Part shown: positions 1-7,500 of the stretch, piece by piece
Layout: each line of letters starts with the position of its first letter
Position numbering within the stretch: position 1 is the first letter of the stretch
DNA from: DALYLB01 sp046154695
GTDB lineage: Bacteria > Acidobacteriota > Blastocatellia > RBC074
DNA length: 10,441 nt
Assembly: GCA_046154695.1 (NCBI GenBank)
Contig: JBJXFI010000012.1
Location: 1-10,441 of the forward strand
Reading direction: 5' to 3'
Notes under the pieces: model-generated
Told to the model about the DNA's origin: nothing
What the model saw: the letters and a program-made list of their open reading frames with translations, nothing else
The model's database searches: none
Translations under genes and position numbers: made by a program

Positions 1-80
1 CTTCACCCCAGGCTATATGCTGCCACCCGCTTCGCGGGTTGAGGCAAAAGAACTTCAATACACCCTCTAAACTTAATGCC
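1..80. repeat. Possible edge of a dispersed intergenic repeat with a small hairpin
   Basis: This non-coding stretch lies beyond the end of the kinase gene. It contains a perfect 6-bp inverted repeat, ACCCGC (25-30) and GCGGGT (34-39), around a 3-base loop, with a further GCC/GGC pairing outside it at 22-24 and 43-45. The flanks (CCCAGGCTATATGC at 7-20 and the TAAACTTAATGCCATTGG segment at 68-85) look to me like extragenic repeat modules scattered through acidobacterial and planctomycete genomes. That resemblance is from memory and is not shown by a second copy in this window. The minus-strand frame stays open here, but only as an extension of an antisense frame, so I do not call a gene. Confidence 0.3.
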
Positions 81-84
81 ATTG

Positions 85-130
85 GCCTTCAGGCGGTCAG
101 TCAATCGCAAAAGACTGACCGCCCGAAGGC
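85..130 (-). terminator. Long hairpin just after the kinase stop codon; possible operon terminator
   Basis: Two 18-base arms, 85-102 and 113-130, are complementary except for one position (A91 against C124), with a 10-base loop AATCGCAAAA. The hairpin starts 21 bases past the TAA stop of the kinase gene. That is the expected place for an operon terminator. There is no run of T after the stem on the minus strand, so it is not a textbook intrinsic terminator. It could instead be a U-less terminator, a 3' end stabiliser, or part of the repeat element next to it. Confidence 0.5.
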
Positions 131-151
131 GGAACTCCGAACGAAAGCGAT

Positions 152-2548
152 TTACACCGATTTCCGATTGCGCGGCTCCTTGCCGCCTTCGGCGTAGCTG
201 TAGTTGTAGCGGTAATAATAGTAATTGTCCAAGCCGTCCTCTTCCTGATTGTAATCGTTGAGGACGACGCCGAGCACCTTGGAGCCGACGGTCTGAAGCT
301 CCTGACAGGCGCGGCGGATCATTTCGCCCTTGCTCTTGCCGCTCTTGGTAACGACGATGACGCCGTCGACGAGGGTGGAGAGAATGATTGGGTCGGTGAC
401 GGTGACGACCGGCGGCGAGTCGACGAGAATGAAGTCGAAGTGCTTCGAGAGCGTGACGAGCAGCTGCTTCATCTGCTGCGAGCTGATCAGCTCCGACGGG
501 TTGGGCGGGATCGGGCCGCAGGGCAGAATCGAGAGGTTCGGAATGCCGGTGGGCTCGATCATGCTGGAGAGTTCGCCGTAGCCGGAGAGCCAGGTCGAGA
601 TGCCGAACTGCTTGCTGCGCTGGACCGAGGCCATCTTGTGGACCTTGGGTTTGCGCATATCGCAATCGACGATGATTACCTTGGCGTTGAGCTGGGTGAA
701 GGCGATGGCGGTGTTATAGATGGTCGTGGTCTTTCCGTCGCCGGGTTCGCCGCTGGTGAAGAGCATGGTCTTCGGCGGGCGGCCGGCGGTCGAGAGCATG
801 ACGGTGGTGCGGAGCATCCGATAGGCCTCGGAGCCGATCGAGAACCCGGTCTTGGCAAGGGGCGAGACCGCCGGCTGGGCGGGCTGCTTCAATCTGGCCG
901 GCCTCTTTTTGCCGGGGCCGATTTCGCCCTTCTTCACGCCGGATTTGAGCGACTCGGGCGCGCTGAGATGCGGAATCACGGCAAGGGTGGGCAGATGGGT
1001 CAGGCGCTTGACATCGTCCACGGTGCGCACGGCCGTGTTGCTATGCTCGATCAGATAGGCGGCGGCGACGCCGATGCCCAGCGAGACCAGCAGTCCCATC
1101 AGGACGATCATGCCGCGCTTGGAGCCGATCGGGACGCGCGGAACCTGGGCGGACTGGATCAGGCGGACATTGTTATAGGCCTCGGCGCGCTGGACCTGCG
1201 CCTGGCTCGTCTTGTTGAGAAAGTCGGTATAGAGCGATTTGGCAGTGGTGAGGTCCTGCTGGAGGATGCTGTACTGAATGGCGGCCTGATTCTGCTGAAC
1301 GGCCTCGGCCTTGGCCTGATTGAGCATTGCCTTGAGCGAGCCCTCCTCGCGGATCGAGCGGTCGTAATCGGCGCGGAGCTTCTCTTCGAGCATCGTCTGG
1401 TTGGAGCCGATCTGCTCCTGCAGCGTGGACATCTGCTGCTTGATTTCGAGCAGCTTCGGGTTGCGGGCACCGAAGCGAACGCTGAGCTGCGAGGCGTTGA
1501 CGGCCAGGTCGTTGAGCTGCTTGCGCAGGTCGGCCGTCTTCGGGTCGGCGAAGGCCTCGGGAAGCTGGGCGACGCGGCCGCGCCGGACCTCTTCGAAGAG
1601 CGATGCTTTCAGGATGCGGTCCGTCTCGGCGCGCATCACCTGGTCGTGCAGCCGGACCAGCTTTTCCGAGGTCAGGCTCTCCTTGCCTTCGAGGGAATAG
1701 ATGTTGTTCGCGCGGCTGTAATCGGCCAGCTTCCGCTCGGAGAGCTCGACCTGGGCCTTCAGCTTGCGGGTCGAATCCTCGAGCCAGCCCGAGGTGTCGT
1801 TGAACCGCGCGGTCTTCGTGCTGAAATTATAGGCCGCGAAACTCTGGGCCACGCCGTTGGCGATCGACGAGGCGATCTCGGGATTGACGTGGACATACGA
1901 GATGTTGAGAAGCTGGGTGTCGCGGATCGACTCGACCTTCAGCCCGCCGGTGACGCCGTTGACGACGTTCTCGATCCGTTCGAGCTCCACCTTTTCCGGC
2001 AGGGGCTCGGTCGCGAAAACGACGCCCGCGGCGGCGGCGTCCTCTTCGGGCGACCGGTCGCCGTTGCCCGTCAGCGCCGCGATCGCCTCGATCGCCGAGC
2101 GGCGCGTCGGCTCGGCGAACATCGGGTTGCGGTCCAGCGCCAGCGTGCGCACCGCGCTCTCGATCACCGGGCGGCTGCGGATGATGAACGCCTCCGACTT
2201 CGTGTTGTTCGGATCGGTGTACATCAGAAAATCGCCGTCCTTCACCATGCCGCTCTGCAGCTTCTGGACCTCGATCGTCGAGGTCGCCTGGTACACCGGC
2301 TTGGCGCGATAGGCCTCGATCGTCACGAACGGCACGACGATCGCGACGATCGAGACGATCAGCAGTTTATGGCGGAAAATGATCCGCTTCCACTCCATCA
2401 TGCGGCTGACGACATTCGATTTCGGATAGCCATACCCATAACCATTGACGGTGGCATAGGCCCCGGCGTCATCCAACTGGCTGTTCTGAGGAACGGCGGT
2501 CGTGCTCACGGAAGGAACACGTTCGAGGTGGTTTCGATCATCTAACAT
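152..2548 (-). CDS. Wzc/ExoP-type polysaccharide co-polymerase with BY-kinase domain (tyrosine autokinase)
   Basis: This 798-residue inner-membrane protein controls exopolysaccharide chain length and export by cycles of tyrosine autophosphorylation. An N-terminal Wzz region has membrane segments at about 62-80 and 480-500, flanking a long, probably coiled-coil periplasmic part. The cytoplasmic kinase has the family's EXXRXXR oligomerisation motif (E574, R577, R580), Walker A GEPGDGKTTT (600-609), Walker A' VDCDMR (627-632) and Walker B ILVDSPP (707-713). The tail carries seven tyrosines in ten residues (776-785), the usual autophosphorylation cluster. The ATG at 2548 is chosen over a GTG at 2554 because AAGGAG (2559-2554) sits 5 bases before it. 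Kinase and Wzz are fused, as in proteobacterial Wzc, not split as in Gram-positive CapA/CapB. A Gly-Tyr run near residues 36-41 is odd. It lies 216 bases after the export gene, so it may also have its own promoter. Confidence 0.93.
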   Translation of the reverse strand: MLDDRNHLERVPSVSTTAVPQNSQLDDAGAYATVNGYGYGYPKSNVVSRMMEWKRIIFRHKLLIVSIVAIVVPFVTIEAYRAKPVYQATSTIEVQKLQSGMVKDGDFLMYTDPNNTKSEAFIIRSRPVIESAVRTLALDRNPMFAEPTRRSAIEAIAALTGNGDRSPEEDAAAAGVVFATEPLPEKVELERIENVVNGVTGGLKVESIRDTQLLNISYVHVNPEIASSIANGVAQSFAAYNFSTKTARFNDTSGWLEDSTRKLKAQVELSERKLADYSRANNIYSLEGKESLTSEKLVRLHDQVMRAETDRILKASLFEEVRRGRVAQLPEAFADPKTADLRKQLNDLAVNASQLSVRFGARNPKLLEIKQQMSTLQEQIGSNQTMLEEKLRADYDRSIREEGSLKAMLNQAKAEAVQQNQAAIQYSILQQDLTTAKSLYTDFLNKTSQAQVQRAEAYNNVRLIQSAQVPRVPIGSKRGMIVLMGLLVSLGIGVAAAYLIEHSNTAVRTVDDVKRLTHLPTLAVIPHLSAPESLKSGVKKGEIGPGKKRPARLKQPAQPAVSPLAKTGFSIGSEAYRMLRTTVMLSTAGRPPKTMLFTSGEPGDGKTTTIYNTAIAFTQLNAKVIIVDCDMRKPKVHKMASVQRSKQFGISTWLSGYGELSSMIEPTGIPNLSILPCGPIPPNPSELISSQQMKQLLVTLSKHFDFILVDSPPVVTVTDPIILSTLVDGVIVVTKSGKSKGEMIRRACQELQTVGSKVLGVVLNDYNQEEDGLDNYYYYRYNYSYAEGGKEPRNRKSV

Positions 2549-2764
2549 CTGCACTCCTTATCCCATTTCACCTATCCGGACCTGTGTCGAGGTTCGGCGG
2601 GAAGGTGCGCCGCGCGCGGCGACTGTCTTCTCCCGGGGCACCACTCAACAGGGTTGAACAGTGGAGTCTGATTCGGTTTCTGGTTTCCCCCGGTCGCCGA
2701 TCTGGACACGGACACGGACATCGGCTTGCGGGAGGCGGTTGAATAAACAGGGCCGTGGCGCGCG
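2549..2764 (-). other. Intergenic gap between the export and kinase genes
   Basis: These 216 bases separate two genes of an otherwise tightly packed cluster. They contain a perfect 14-base GC palindrome (2608-2621), an imperfect hairpin with arms CCACT (2641-2645) and AGTGG (2660-2664) and an inner CAAC/GTTG pairing, and a short tandem of GGACAC units (2704-2718). I find no convincing -35/-10 pair. The last bases hold the kinase ribosome binding site AAGGAG (2559-2554). A plus-strand reading frame covers part of this gap but continues antisense into the export gene and looks spurious. Confidence 0.5.
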
Positions 2765-3829
2765 CTACCGAAGCATCGGCACGCGGGCGGAGCTCATTCC
2801 GAGCGCCATCAGCAGGGCGCCGCCGACCGATTTGGTGCGGCTGTTCGGAATGATGATGACGTCGTTGGCGAGGATGGGAATATCCTCGGCCTTGCCGTTC
2901 ATGACGGCGGAGATGTCGAGCCGGATCTCCTTGCGCTTTCCGGTATCGGCGTCTTCGCGAAAGATGACGCTCTGTCCGGCCCGGGCCTTGAAGGTCAGCC
3001 CCTGGGCGAGGGAGATGGCCTGGCGAAGGGTCGTTCCCTCCTTGAGGGAGAAGGAGCCCGGGGCCTGGACCTCACCGCTGACAAAGAAGACATCGGCGCG
3101 GGGGATATTGACGATATCGCCGGGTTCGAGGGTGAAATTCTCATCGAAGCGGCCGCGATAGAGGGCGGCCAGATTAATCCGAAGCAGTTCGTATTCGGAC
3201 TCGAGCGCCGGCTCAGATTCTGATTTCGGCGTTTGGGTTTGCTGATCGGCCGCCGTCGAGACGATTTGGGGCGCGGCCGCCGACTTGCTTTTGCGGATGA
3301 TGAAGGCGGTCGAGCCGTGATTTTCGTTCAATCCGCCGGCGAGCGAGATCATCGTCAGCAGCGAGGGCTTGCTGATCAGCTCATAGAAGCCGGGTTTGTT
3401 GATCGCGCCCTGAATGAAGAAGGTCCGTCCGTTGAACTGCGTGACGTTGATGGTGACGTTCGGTTGCTTGAGATATTCCTCGGCGCGAAGCTTGTCGGCG
3501 ATGAGGCGGGCGAGTTCATCGGTCGTGCGGCCTTTGGCGGCGATGCGGCCGATGAACTGCATTTCAAAGCTGCCCGATGCGCCGACCTGATAATTGCGCG
3601 AGATCTCGGGCGCGTCCTCGATCTTGATTTCGATCAGGTCGCCGGGAGCGATCAGATAGTCTTTGCCGGGATCGCCGAGAATGTCCTTCGAGGGCAGCTC
3701 GGGGACGGCGACGGGTGCGGCGGGCGCGCGTTCCGACGACGAGGACCCGCCGCGGCGCGGCTGCTGCGCCAGCGCGAGCGTGCCCGCCGAAAGAAACAGG
3801 GTGAGGGAGACGACGACAAACAACCTCAT
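2765..3829 (-). CDS. Outer-membrane polysaccharide export protein (OPX/Wza family, SLBB domains)
   Basis: The 354-residue precursor has a signal peptide (hydrophobic 3-20, probable cleavage near ALAQQ at 19-23). With no lipobox cysteine, it is not a Wza-like lipoprotein. A poly_export domain at about 56-131 begins with the family-typical DYLIAPGDLIEIKI. The first SLBB-like region (about 136-243) is interrupted by a polar Gln/Thr/Ser/Glu-rich insert at 183-212. A second SLBB domain (about 246-328) contains FFVSGEVQAPGSF. OPX proteins form the periplasmic and outer-membrane conduit for capsule or exopolysaccharide, and work with a Wzc-type kinase like the one encoded next. The short hydrophobic end (335-346) is less than the full pore-forming helix of Wza. 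The ATG at 3829 is preceded by GAGG (3840-3837) at 7 bases, and its first four bases overlap the previous gene's stop as ATGA, which indicates translational coupling. Confidence 0.93.
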   Translation of the reverse strand: MRLFVVVSLTLFLSAGTLALAQQPRRGGSSSSERAPAAPVAVPELPSKDILGDPGKDYLIAPGDLIEIKIEDAPEISRNYQVGASGSFEMQFIGRIAAKGRTTDELARLIADKLRAEEYLKQPNVTINVTQFNGRTFFIQGAINKPGFYELISKPSLLTMISLAGGLNENHGSTAFIIRKSKSAAAPQIVSTAADQQTQTPKSESEPALESEYELLRINLAALYRGRFDENFTLEPGDIVNIPRADVFFVSGEVQAPGSFSLKEGTTLRQAISLAQGLTFKARAGQSVIFREDADTGKRKEIRLDISAVMNGKAEDIPILANDVIIIPNSRTKSVGGALLMALGMSSARVPMLR

Positions 3830-5238
3830 GACGAGACCTCATTGTAGAGATTGACCGGAGCCGGGGCGGGCGCGGGGCGAACCCGAACCGGTTGATCGGC
3901 CAGCATGGCGATTTGGGAAACGATCGCGGAAAAGATCAGAAAGAGCAGCGCGTGGCTCGGCAGATGCAGATTGAAATCGAACATGCTGTGGGTCAGCAGC
4001 CCGAGCGTGCCCGCGCCAAAGCCGAGCGAAAGCCCGGCCAGCAGCGAATCGCGGGACCGGAGCCCCTGCCCGATCGCTCGAAACAGAATGAGCAGAAACC
4101 AGGCGGCGAGCGCCCCGCCGATGATTCCGCCATCGGCCAGAATCTGCAGGTAATCGTTATGGGCCTCGGCGATGACGCCGTGCATGCCCGGATTCTGTGT
4201 GTACATCGGATAGACGGTCGGAAACGCGCCCAGGCCGATGCCGCTCACGGGATGTTCGCTGACCATGCGCAGGGTGTCCTTCCAGATGACGAGGCGCAGA
4301 TCCTCGAAGGGGCGGGCCTTGCTGAAATCGGTGCGGTTGGTGCCGCCCGTGGCGATGCGGTTGATGATCGGCTCGGCGCCGATCCAGGCGACGCCGAGCG
4401 CGATGGCCAGCAGAATGCCGCCGACCGCCGAGGCGCCCATCGCATGCTCCAGGGGAGAGGTCGCGGCGGAGGCGCCGTACGAGATCCGCGGGTCGTTGCG
4501 GCGAAGCACCGAGACGCTCATCGCGGCGATGAAGATCATCTCGGCGACGAGCGAGATCATGCCTCCCCGCGAGAGCGTGAAGATCAGCGCCACGCCCATC
4601 ATCACCGCCGCGACGCCATAGAGATAGCGCTCTTCGCCGCGGACGCAGCGCGTGACGATCAGGGCGACGGGAATCCCGATGAGCATCTCAAGATAGCCCG
4701 CGAAGTGGTCGCGATTGACGAAGGTGCCCGAGAGCGTCTCGCTTCCGATCGTCCCCAGCCAGAGAATGCCGCCCTTGAAGGCGAAATGGCGCAGGATGCC
4801 GAAGAGCGCGAGCGCGAGGCCGTAGAGCGAGACGGCCTTCGCCAGCCGCCGCAGCCGCTCGCGATCCTGCAGCGAGGTCGCAAGCGCGTTGGCCGCGACG
4901 ACAGAGATCGCGAGGAGCGCGACCAGGGCCAGCGTCGTGCGGCGCGTCGCCTCGACATCCATCGAGAGGCTTTGCCGCGTCCCGCTCGCATCGGTCCAGG
5001 CAACGCTCTGGACCGCGCCGAGCAGAATCAGCCCCGCCAGCGGCCATGCCATTGCGGGGATGAACAGCGTCCTCTGCCGCGACGCAAGGAACCGGGTTCC
5101 CCAAAGCACCAGCAGGCCGGCCGAGAGCAGTTCGAACACGAACAGCGACCACACCTCGACTGCGCCATAGGTCAGCATCGTGAACAAGGCCACGATCCCC
5201 AATCCAATTGTCTCTACTCGATTTTTCACGGTCTCCAT
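3826..5238 (-). CDS. Wzy/WaaL-type O-antigen polymerase or ligase family membrane protein
   Basis: This 470-residue polytopic inner-membrane protein has about ten to twelve hydrophobic segments. Family-typical motifs are GTFVNRDHFAGYLEM (N175, H178), an SRGG turn at 223-226, and AHNDYLQILADGGIIG around H360-Q365, which corresponds to the HNxYLQ loop of the Wzy_C/O-antigen ligase family. A second conserved stretch (DFNLHLPSHALLFLIF) lies near the C terminus. Such enzymes either polymerise undecaprenyl-linked repeat units or transfer glycan chains to an acceptor. Sequence alone does not separate the two, but the neighbouring Wza and Wzc homologues favour polymerisation of an exported polysaccharide. 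The ATG at 5238 shares one base with the upstream TGA (TGATG), so translation probably restarts from the upstream gene. A TTG at 5241 is possible but less likely. The gene ends in an ATGA overlap with the export gene. Confidence 0.9.
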   Translation of the reverse strand: METVKNRVETIGLGIVALFTMLTYGAVEVWSLFVFELLSAGLLVLWGTRFLASRQRTLFIPAMAWPLAGLILLGAVQSVAWTDASGTRQSLSMDVEATRRTTLALVALLAISVVAANALATSLQDRERLRRLAKAVSLYGLALALFGILRHFAFKGGILWLGTIGSETLSGTFVNRDHFAGYLEMLIGIPVALIVTRCVRGEERYLYGVAAVMMGVALIFTLSRGGMISLVAEMIFIAAMSVSVLRRNDPRISYGASAATSPLEHAMGASAVGGILLAIALGVAWIGAEPIINRIATGGTNRTDFSKARPFEDLRLVIWKDTLRMVSEHPVSGIGLGAFPTVYPMYTQNPGMHGVIAEAHNDYLQILADGGIIGGALAAWFLLILFRAIGQGLRSRDSLLAGLSLGFGAGTLGLLTHSMFDFNLHLPSHALLFLIFSAIVSQIAMLADQPVRVRPAPAPAPVNLYNEVSS

Positions 5239-6536
5239 CAACGTCCGGTCAGAACGAAGTCGTCGAACCAGAGGGTGCCGGTCGTGGGGTCGGCATAACT
5301 GAGTGCGGGGGTCTGCTTGATGCTGAGCAGCAGGGCGCGGGCATCGGCAGGAACATCGAATTCCACAGTCACCGGGATCCAGTCATACGTCCCCACGGGG
5401 ATGGGGGCGGAGGCTGCGAGCAGGGCTTTCGTGCCGGGGAGCGTGATCGTCACCTGGGGGCCGGGCTCCGGGCCGGCGAAGGCATTGGCCTTGACGAAAC
5501 CTTCCAGGCGATAGCGCCCGCCAGGGGCCACCCGGATCAACTGGCGCATCTCTTCATCGAAGCGGGTCGTGTTGACGCCCTGGAAGGCGATTTGCAGCGC
5601 GCGCTGTCCGGTGCGGCCCGTTCCCGGCGCGGCCTGTATGCGGGCGTATTTGCTTTGCCCGAGCATCCAGTCGAACTGGGTCAGCCCCGCGCGCATCGGC
5701 AGCTCGAAGCCGCCGTTCCACACGCCCTCGGCCGGCGTCTCGCCGGACTCGACGGCCAGCCGCCGCCACAGCCCGAAGGCCGGCTCATACTGCCCGAGGC
5801 CGATGAGCCGATCGATCACCTGGCCGCTCTCCGGCAGCGTCAGCAGCCCGTCGCGGTCCACGCCGTCGAGCGCGGCCGCGGCCTCAACCGGACGCTCCTG
5901 CCCGAGCAGAAAGGAGGCCAATGCCAGGCGGCCGCGCGGCGTCTCGGGCGGCACCGTTCGAAGCGCCTCCAGATTTCCGTCCATGGCCTGCCAGACCAGA
6001 TTGAGCGCGATCGGCAGCTTCCCCGGATCGGCGGCCGCCACCACCTGAAAATGCTTCAACGCATCCTCCGCTTTGCCTGCCCGGAGGAGAAAATTGGCCA
6101 GCAGCCAGTTGACGTTCATGTTCGCGGGCGCCAGCACCTGGGCCGCGCGCAGCGCGCTCTCGGCCGATCGCATGTCGCCTTTCTGCTCGGCCGCCACCCC
6201 GAGCAGAATCCGGTACTCATAGTTCGCCGGAGCCGCCTTCGCCGCCCGCACGGCATGATCGTACGCGCGCGCCGCAACCTGGTCGTGCGACTCGTCCGGC
6301 GCCGCATCGCCATCAATCAACCGCGCAGCCAGCCGCGCTTGCAGCGCCGCCGCGCCCGGAAAATACCGGACCGCGGCCTCCAGCACCTCGGTCGTCATCG
6401 GCGCTCCCGGATTCGCGATCGCCGCCGGCATGAACTGCGCCACCGCCATCGCGGCAAACAGCCCGCCCGCCAGCCACACCACCGCATAGCCAATCACCCG
6501 ATGCCGGCTTGTCTCGCTATCAACGGTCAACTTCAT
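5238..6536 (-). CDS. Membrane-anchored TPR protein with a C-terminal carbohydrate-binding-like domain
   Basis: I do not recognise a named family for the whole protein (432 residues). One hydrophobic segment (about 14-38) probably anchors it in the inner membrane with the rest in the periplasm. Alanine-rich helical repeats at about 82-165 (ANYEYRILLGVAAEQKGD, then NVNWLLANFLLRAGKAEDALKHF) fit TPR units. The C-terminal part from about 272 starts with WNGGFE and ends with LWFDDFVLTG, the bookends of CBM4/9-like beta-sandwich domains. It may bind the growing polysaccharide or scaffold the assembly machine, which is an inference. It overlaps the polymerase gene by TGATG. The start is uncertain: the ATG at 6536 has only a weak GAAGAAG directly before it, and a TTG at 6545 would add three residues. 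Both starts abut the heptamer-repeat hairpin, so initiation may depend on that structure. Confidence 0.75.
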   Translation of the reverse strand: MKLTVDSETSRHRVIGYAVVWLAGGLFAAMAVAQFMPAAIANPGAPMTTEVLEAAVRYFPGAAALQARLAARLIDGDAAPDESHDQVAARAYDHAVRAAKAAPANYEYRILLGVAAEQKGDMRSAESALRAAQVLAPANMNVNWLLANFLLRAGKAEDALKHFQVVAAADPGKLPIALNLVWQAMDGNLEALRTVPPETPRGRLALASFLLGQERPVEAAAALDGVDRDGLLTLPESGQVIDRLIGLGQYEPAFGLWRRLAVESGETPAEGVWNGGFELPMRAGLTQFDWMLGQSKYARIQAAPGTGRTGQRALQIAFQGVNTTRFDEEMRQLIRVAPGGRYRLEGFVKANAFAGPEPGPQVTITLPGTKALLAASAPIPVGTYDWIPVTVEFDVPADARALLLSIKQTPALSYADPTTGTLWFDDFVLTGR

Positions 6537-6545
6537 CTTCTTCAA

Positions 6546-6620
6546 TTGATAGTTGATAGTTGATAGTTGATAGTCAAAGAATTCTCAACTATCAACTATC
6601 AACTATCAATTATCAACTAT
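6546..6620. repeat. Heptamer tandem repeats forming a 29-bp-arm hairpin
   Basis: The left arm is four exact copies of TTGATAG (6546-6573). The right arm is five copies of the complementary unit CAACTAT (6586-6620), the fourth being CAATTAT. Bases 6546-6574 pair with 6588-6616 with one non-Watson-Crick position, leaving a 13-base loop that contains GAATTC. The element fills almost the whole space between the stop codon of the FecR-like gene (TAA at 6622-6620, inside the last repeat) and the next start at 6536. It is very AT-rich in a GC-rich region. No T-tract follows on the minus strand, so it is not a classical terminator. Confidence 0.95.
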
Positions 6621-7453
6621 TAAGGTTGGCGCGGGATCGGACTTACCGGACTCACCTGGCTGCAGGCCACGCCGCCGTTGTTGTCCGAGCACGTGATGCC
6701 GGTATTGGTCAGCGAGCCGCCGATCATACCGCCGGCCAGGCCGCCGGCCAGGGCGGCGCCAAACATGCCGATGCCCGAGGTCTGGGTGGTGGAGGCGGCG
6801 GAGGCGCCGCGCGGGGCGGGCGCGCTGGTTCGCGGGATCGCGGCGGGCGCGCATGCGCAGGGCGTCGGACCGCACTCGGAGGCCGAACGGCGCTGCAGGC
6901 TGCGTTCACCGGAGGCGTTCGTCGAGAGCGTCAACAGATCGCCGGCTTTCGCGGCCTCGGTCTGATTGCCGGCCGTCGCCCGCAATTCGCCCATCGTCGG
7001 GATGAGGCGGGTCCCGCCGTCCCGGTATCCGAGCCAGAACCCGGTGGCCAGCGAACCATCCGACGTGATGGATCCCTGGTTCGAATTGACCGCGACTCCA
7101 ATGCCGCCCGGCGCGCTGAGGCTCATGCAACCGATCATCAGATCGCCGCCGAGTGTGTTTGCCGCGATCCGCAGCGTGAACTCGGCGCCGCCGCCCAGTT
7201 CGATGCGACCCAACGGTCCCAGGCTCAGGACCGCGGTTCCTCCCGGCCCCACCCGCACCCGGCTTCCATTGAAGATGGTCTGGCCGGCCGCGGCTTCCGT
7301 CCCATTAATTGTCACCTGTCGAGCAAACGTCAGCAGACCGGTTGTGGTCTGCGCTCCCCGCGCGGACGCGGAATGTGGGTGGGTCAAAAGGCAGGACATC
7401 GCCAATACGCAGAACGCCATGAGGAAATGGCGCGCACCATATAAATACTTCAT
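6620..7453 (-). CDS. Secreted FecR-like domain protein with glycine-zipper segment; first gene of the polysaccharide cluster
   Basis: The 277-residue precursor has a signal peptide (hydrophobic 10-24, cleavage probably near SASARG at 28-33). Residues about 38-125 match the beta-rich FecR pattern: VTINGTEAAAGQTIFNGSRVRVGPGGTAVLSLGPLGRIEL. After this come a small cysteine cluster (CGPTPCAC, 194-201), a Ser/Ala/Pro-rich linker, a glycine zipper (about 228-247, GMFGAALAGGLAGGMIGG) that could insert into a membrane, and two more cysteines (255, 264). There is no anti-sigma cytoplasmic region, so it is not a FecR signal transducer in the usual sense. A role as a periplasmic or outer-membrane accessory to polysaccharide export is an inference from position. 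The ATG at 7453 follows AAGGA (about 7 bases), a good ribosome binding site. The gene ends in two consecutive stops, TAA TAG, inside the heptamer repeats. Confidence 0.8.
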   Translation of the reverse strand: MKYLYGARHFLMAFCVLAMSCLLTHPHSASARGAQTTTGLLTFARQVTINGTEAAAGQTIFNGSRVRVGPGGTAVLSLGPLGRIELGGGAEFTLRIAANTLGGDLMIGCMSLSAPGGIGVAVNSNQGSITSDGSLATGFWLGYRDGGTRLIPTMGELRATAGNQTEAAKAGDLLTLSTNASGERSLQRRSASECGPTPCACAPAAIPRTSAPAPRGASAASTTQTSGIGMFGAALAGGLAGGMIGGSLTNTGITCSDNNGGVACSQVSPVSPIPRQP

Positions 7454-7500
7454 TTCGAGTTCCTTACTTGTCGGGGGCGGATCGGGGCGGTTACTAATGG

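Noticed and set aside
440..2545. A 701-codon plus-strand frame opposite the kinase gene
   Set aside because: It lies wholly antisense to a gene with clear motifs. Its composition (Gly, Leu, Arg, Asp-rich, no motif) is what GC-rich codon use gives on the opposite strand.
3892..5298. A 468-codon plus-strand frame opposite the polymerase gene
   Set aside because: The translation is dominated by Arg, Asp, Glu, Gln and Ala with no domain or hydrophobic pattern, whereas the minus strand has clear Wzy-type motifs and membrane segments.
5208..6563. A 451-codon plus-strand frame opposite the TPR gene
   Set aside because: It is Arg/His/Gln-rich with no motif, begins inside the polymerase gene and runs into the heptamer repeats. 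The minus-strand gene fits the operon overlaps.
6560..7444. A 294-codon plus-strand frame opposite the FecR-like gene
   Set aside because: It starts inside the heptamer repeat and its translation is low-complexity Gly/Arg/Ala. The minus-strand frame has a signal peptide, FecR pattern and ribosome binding site.
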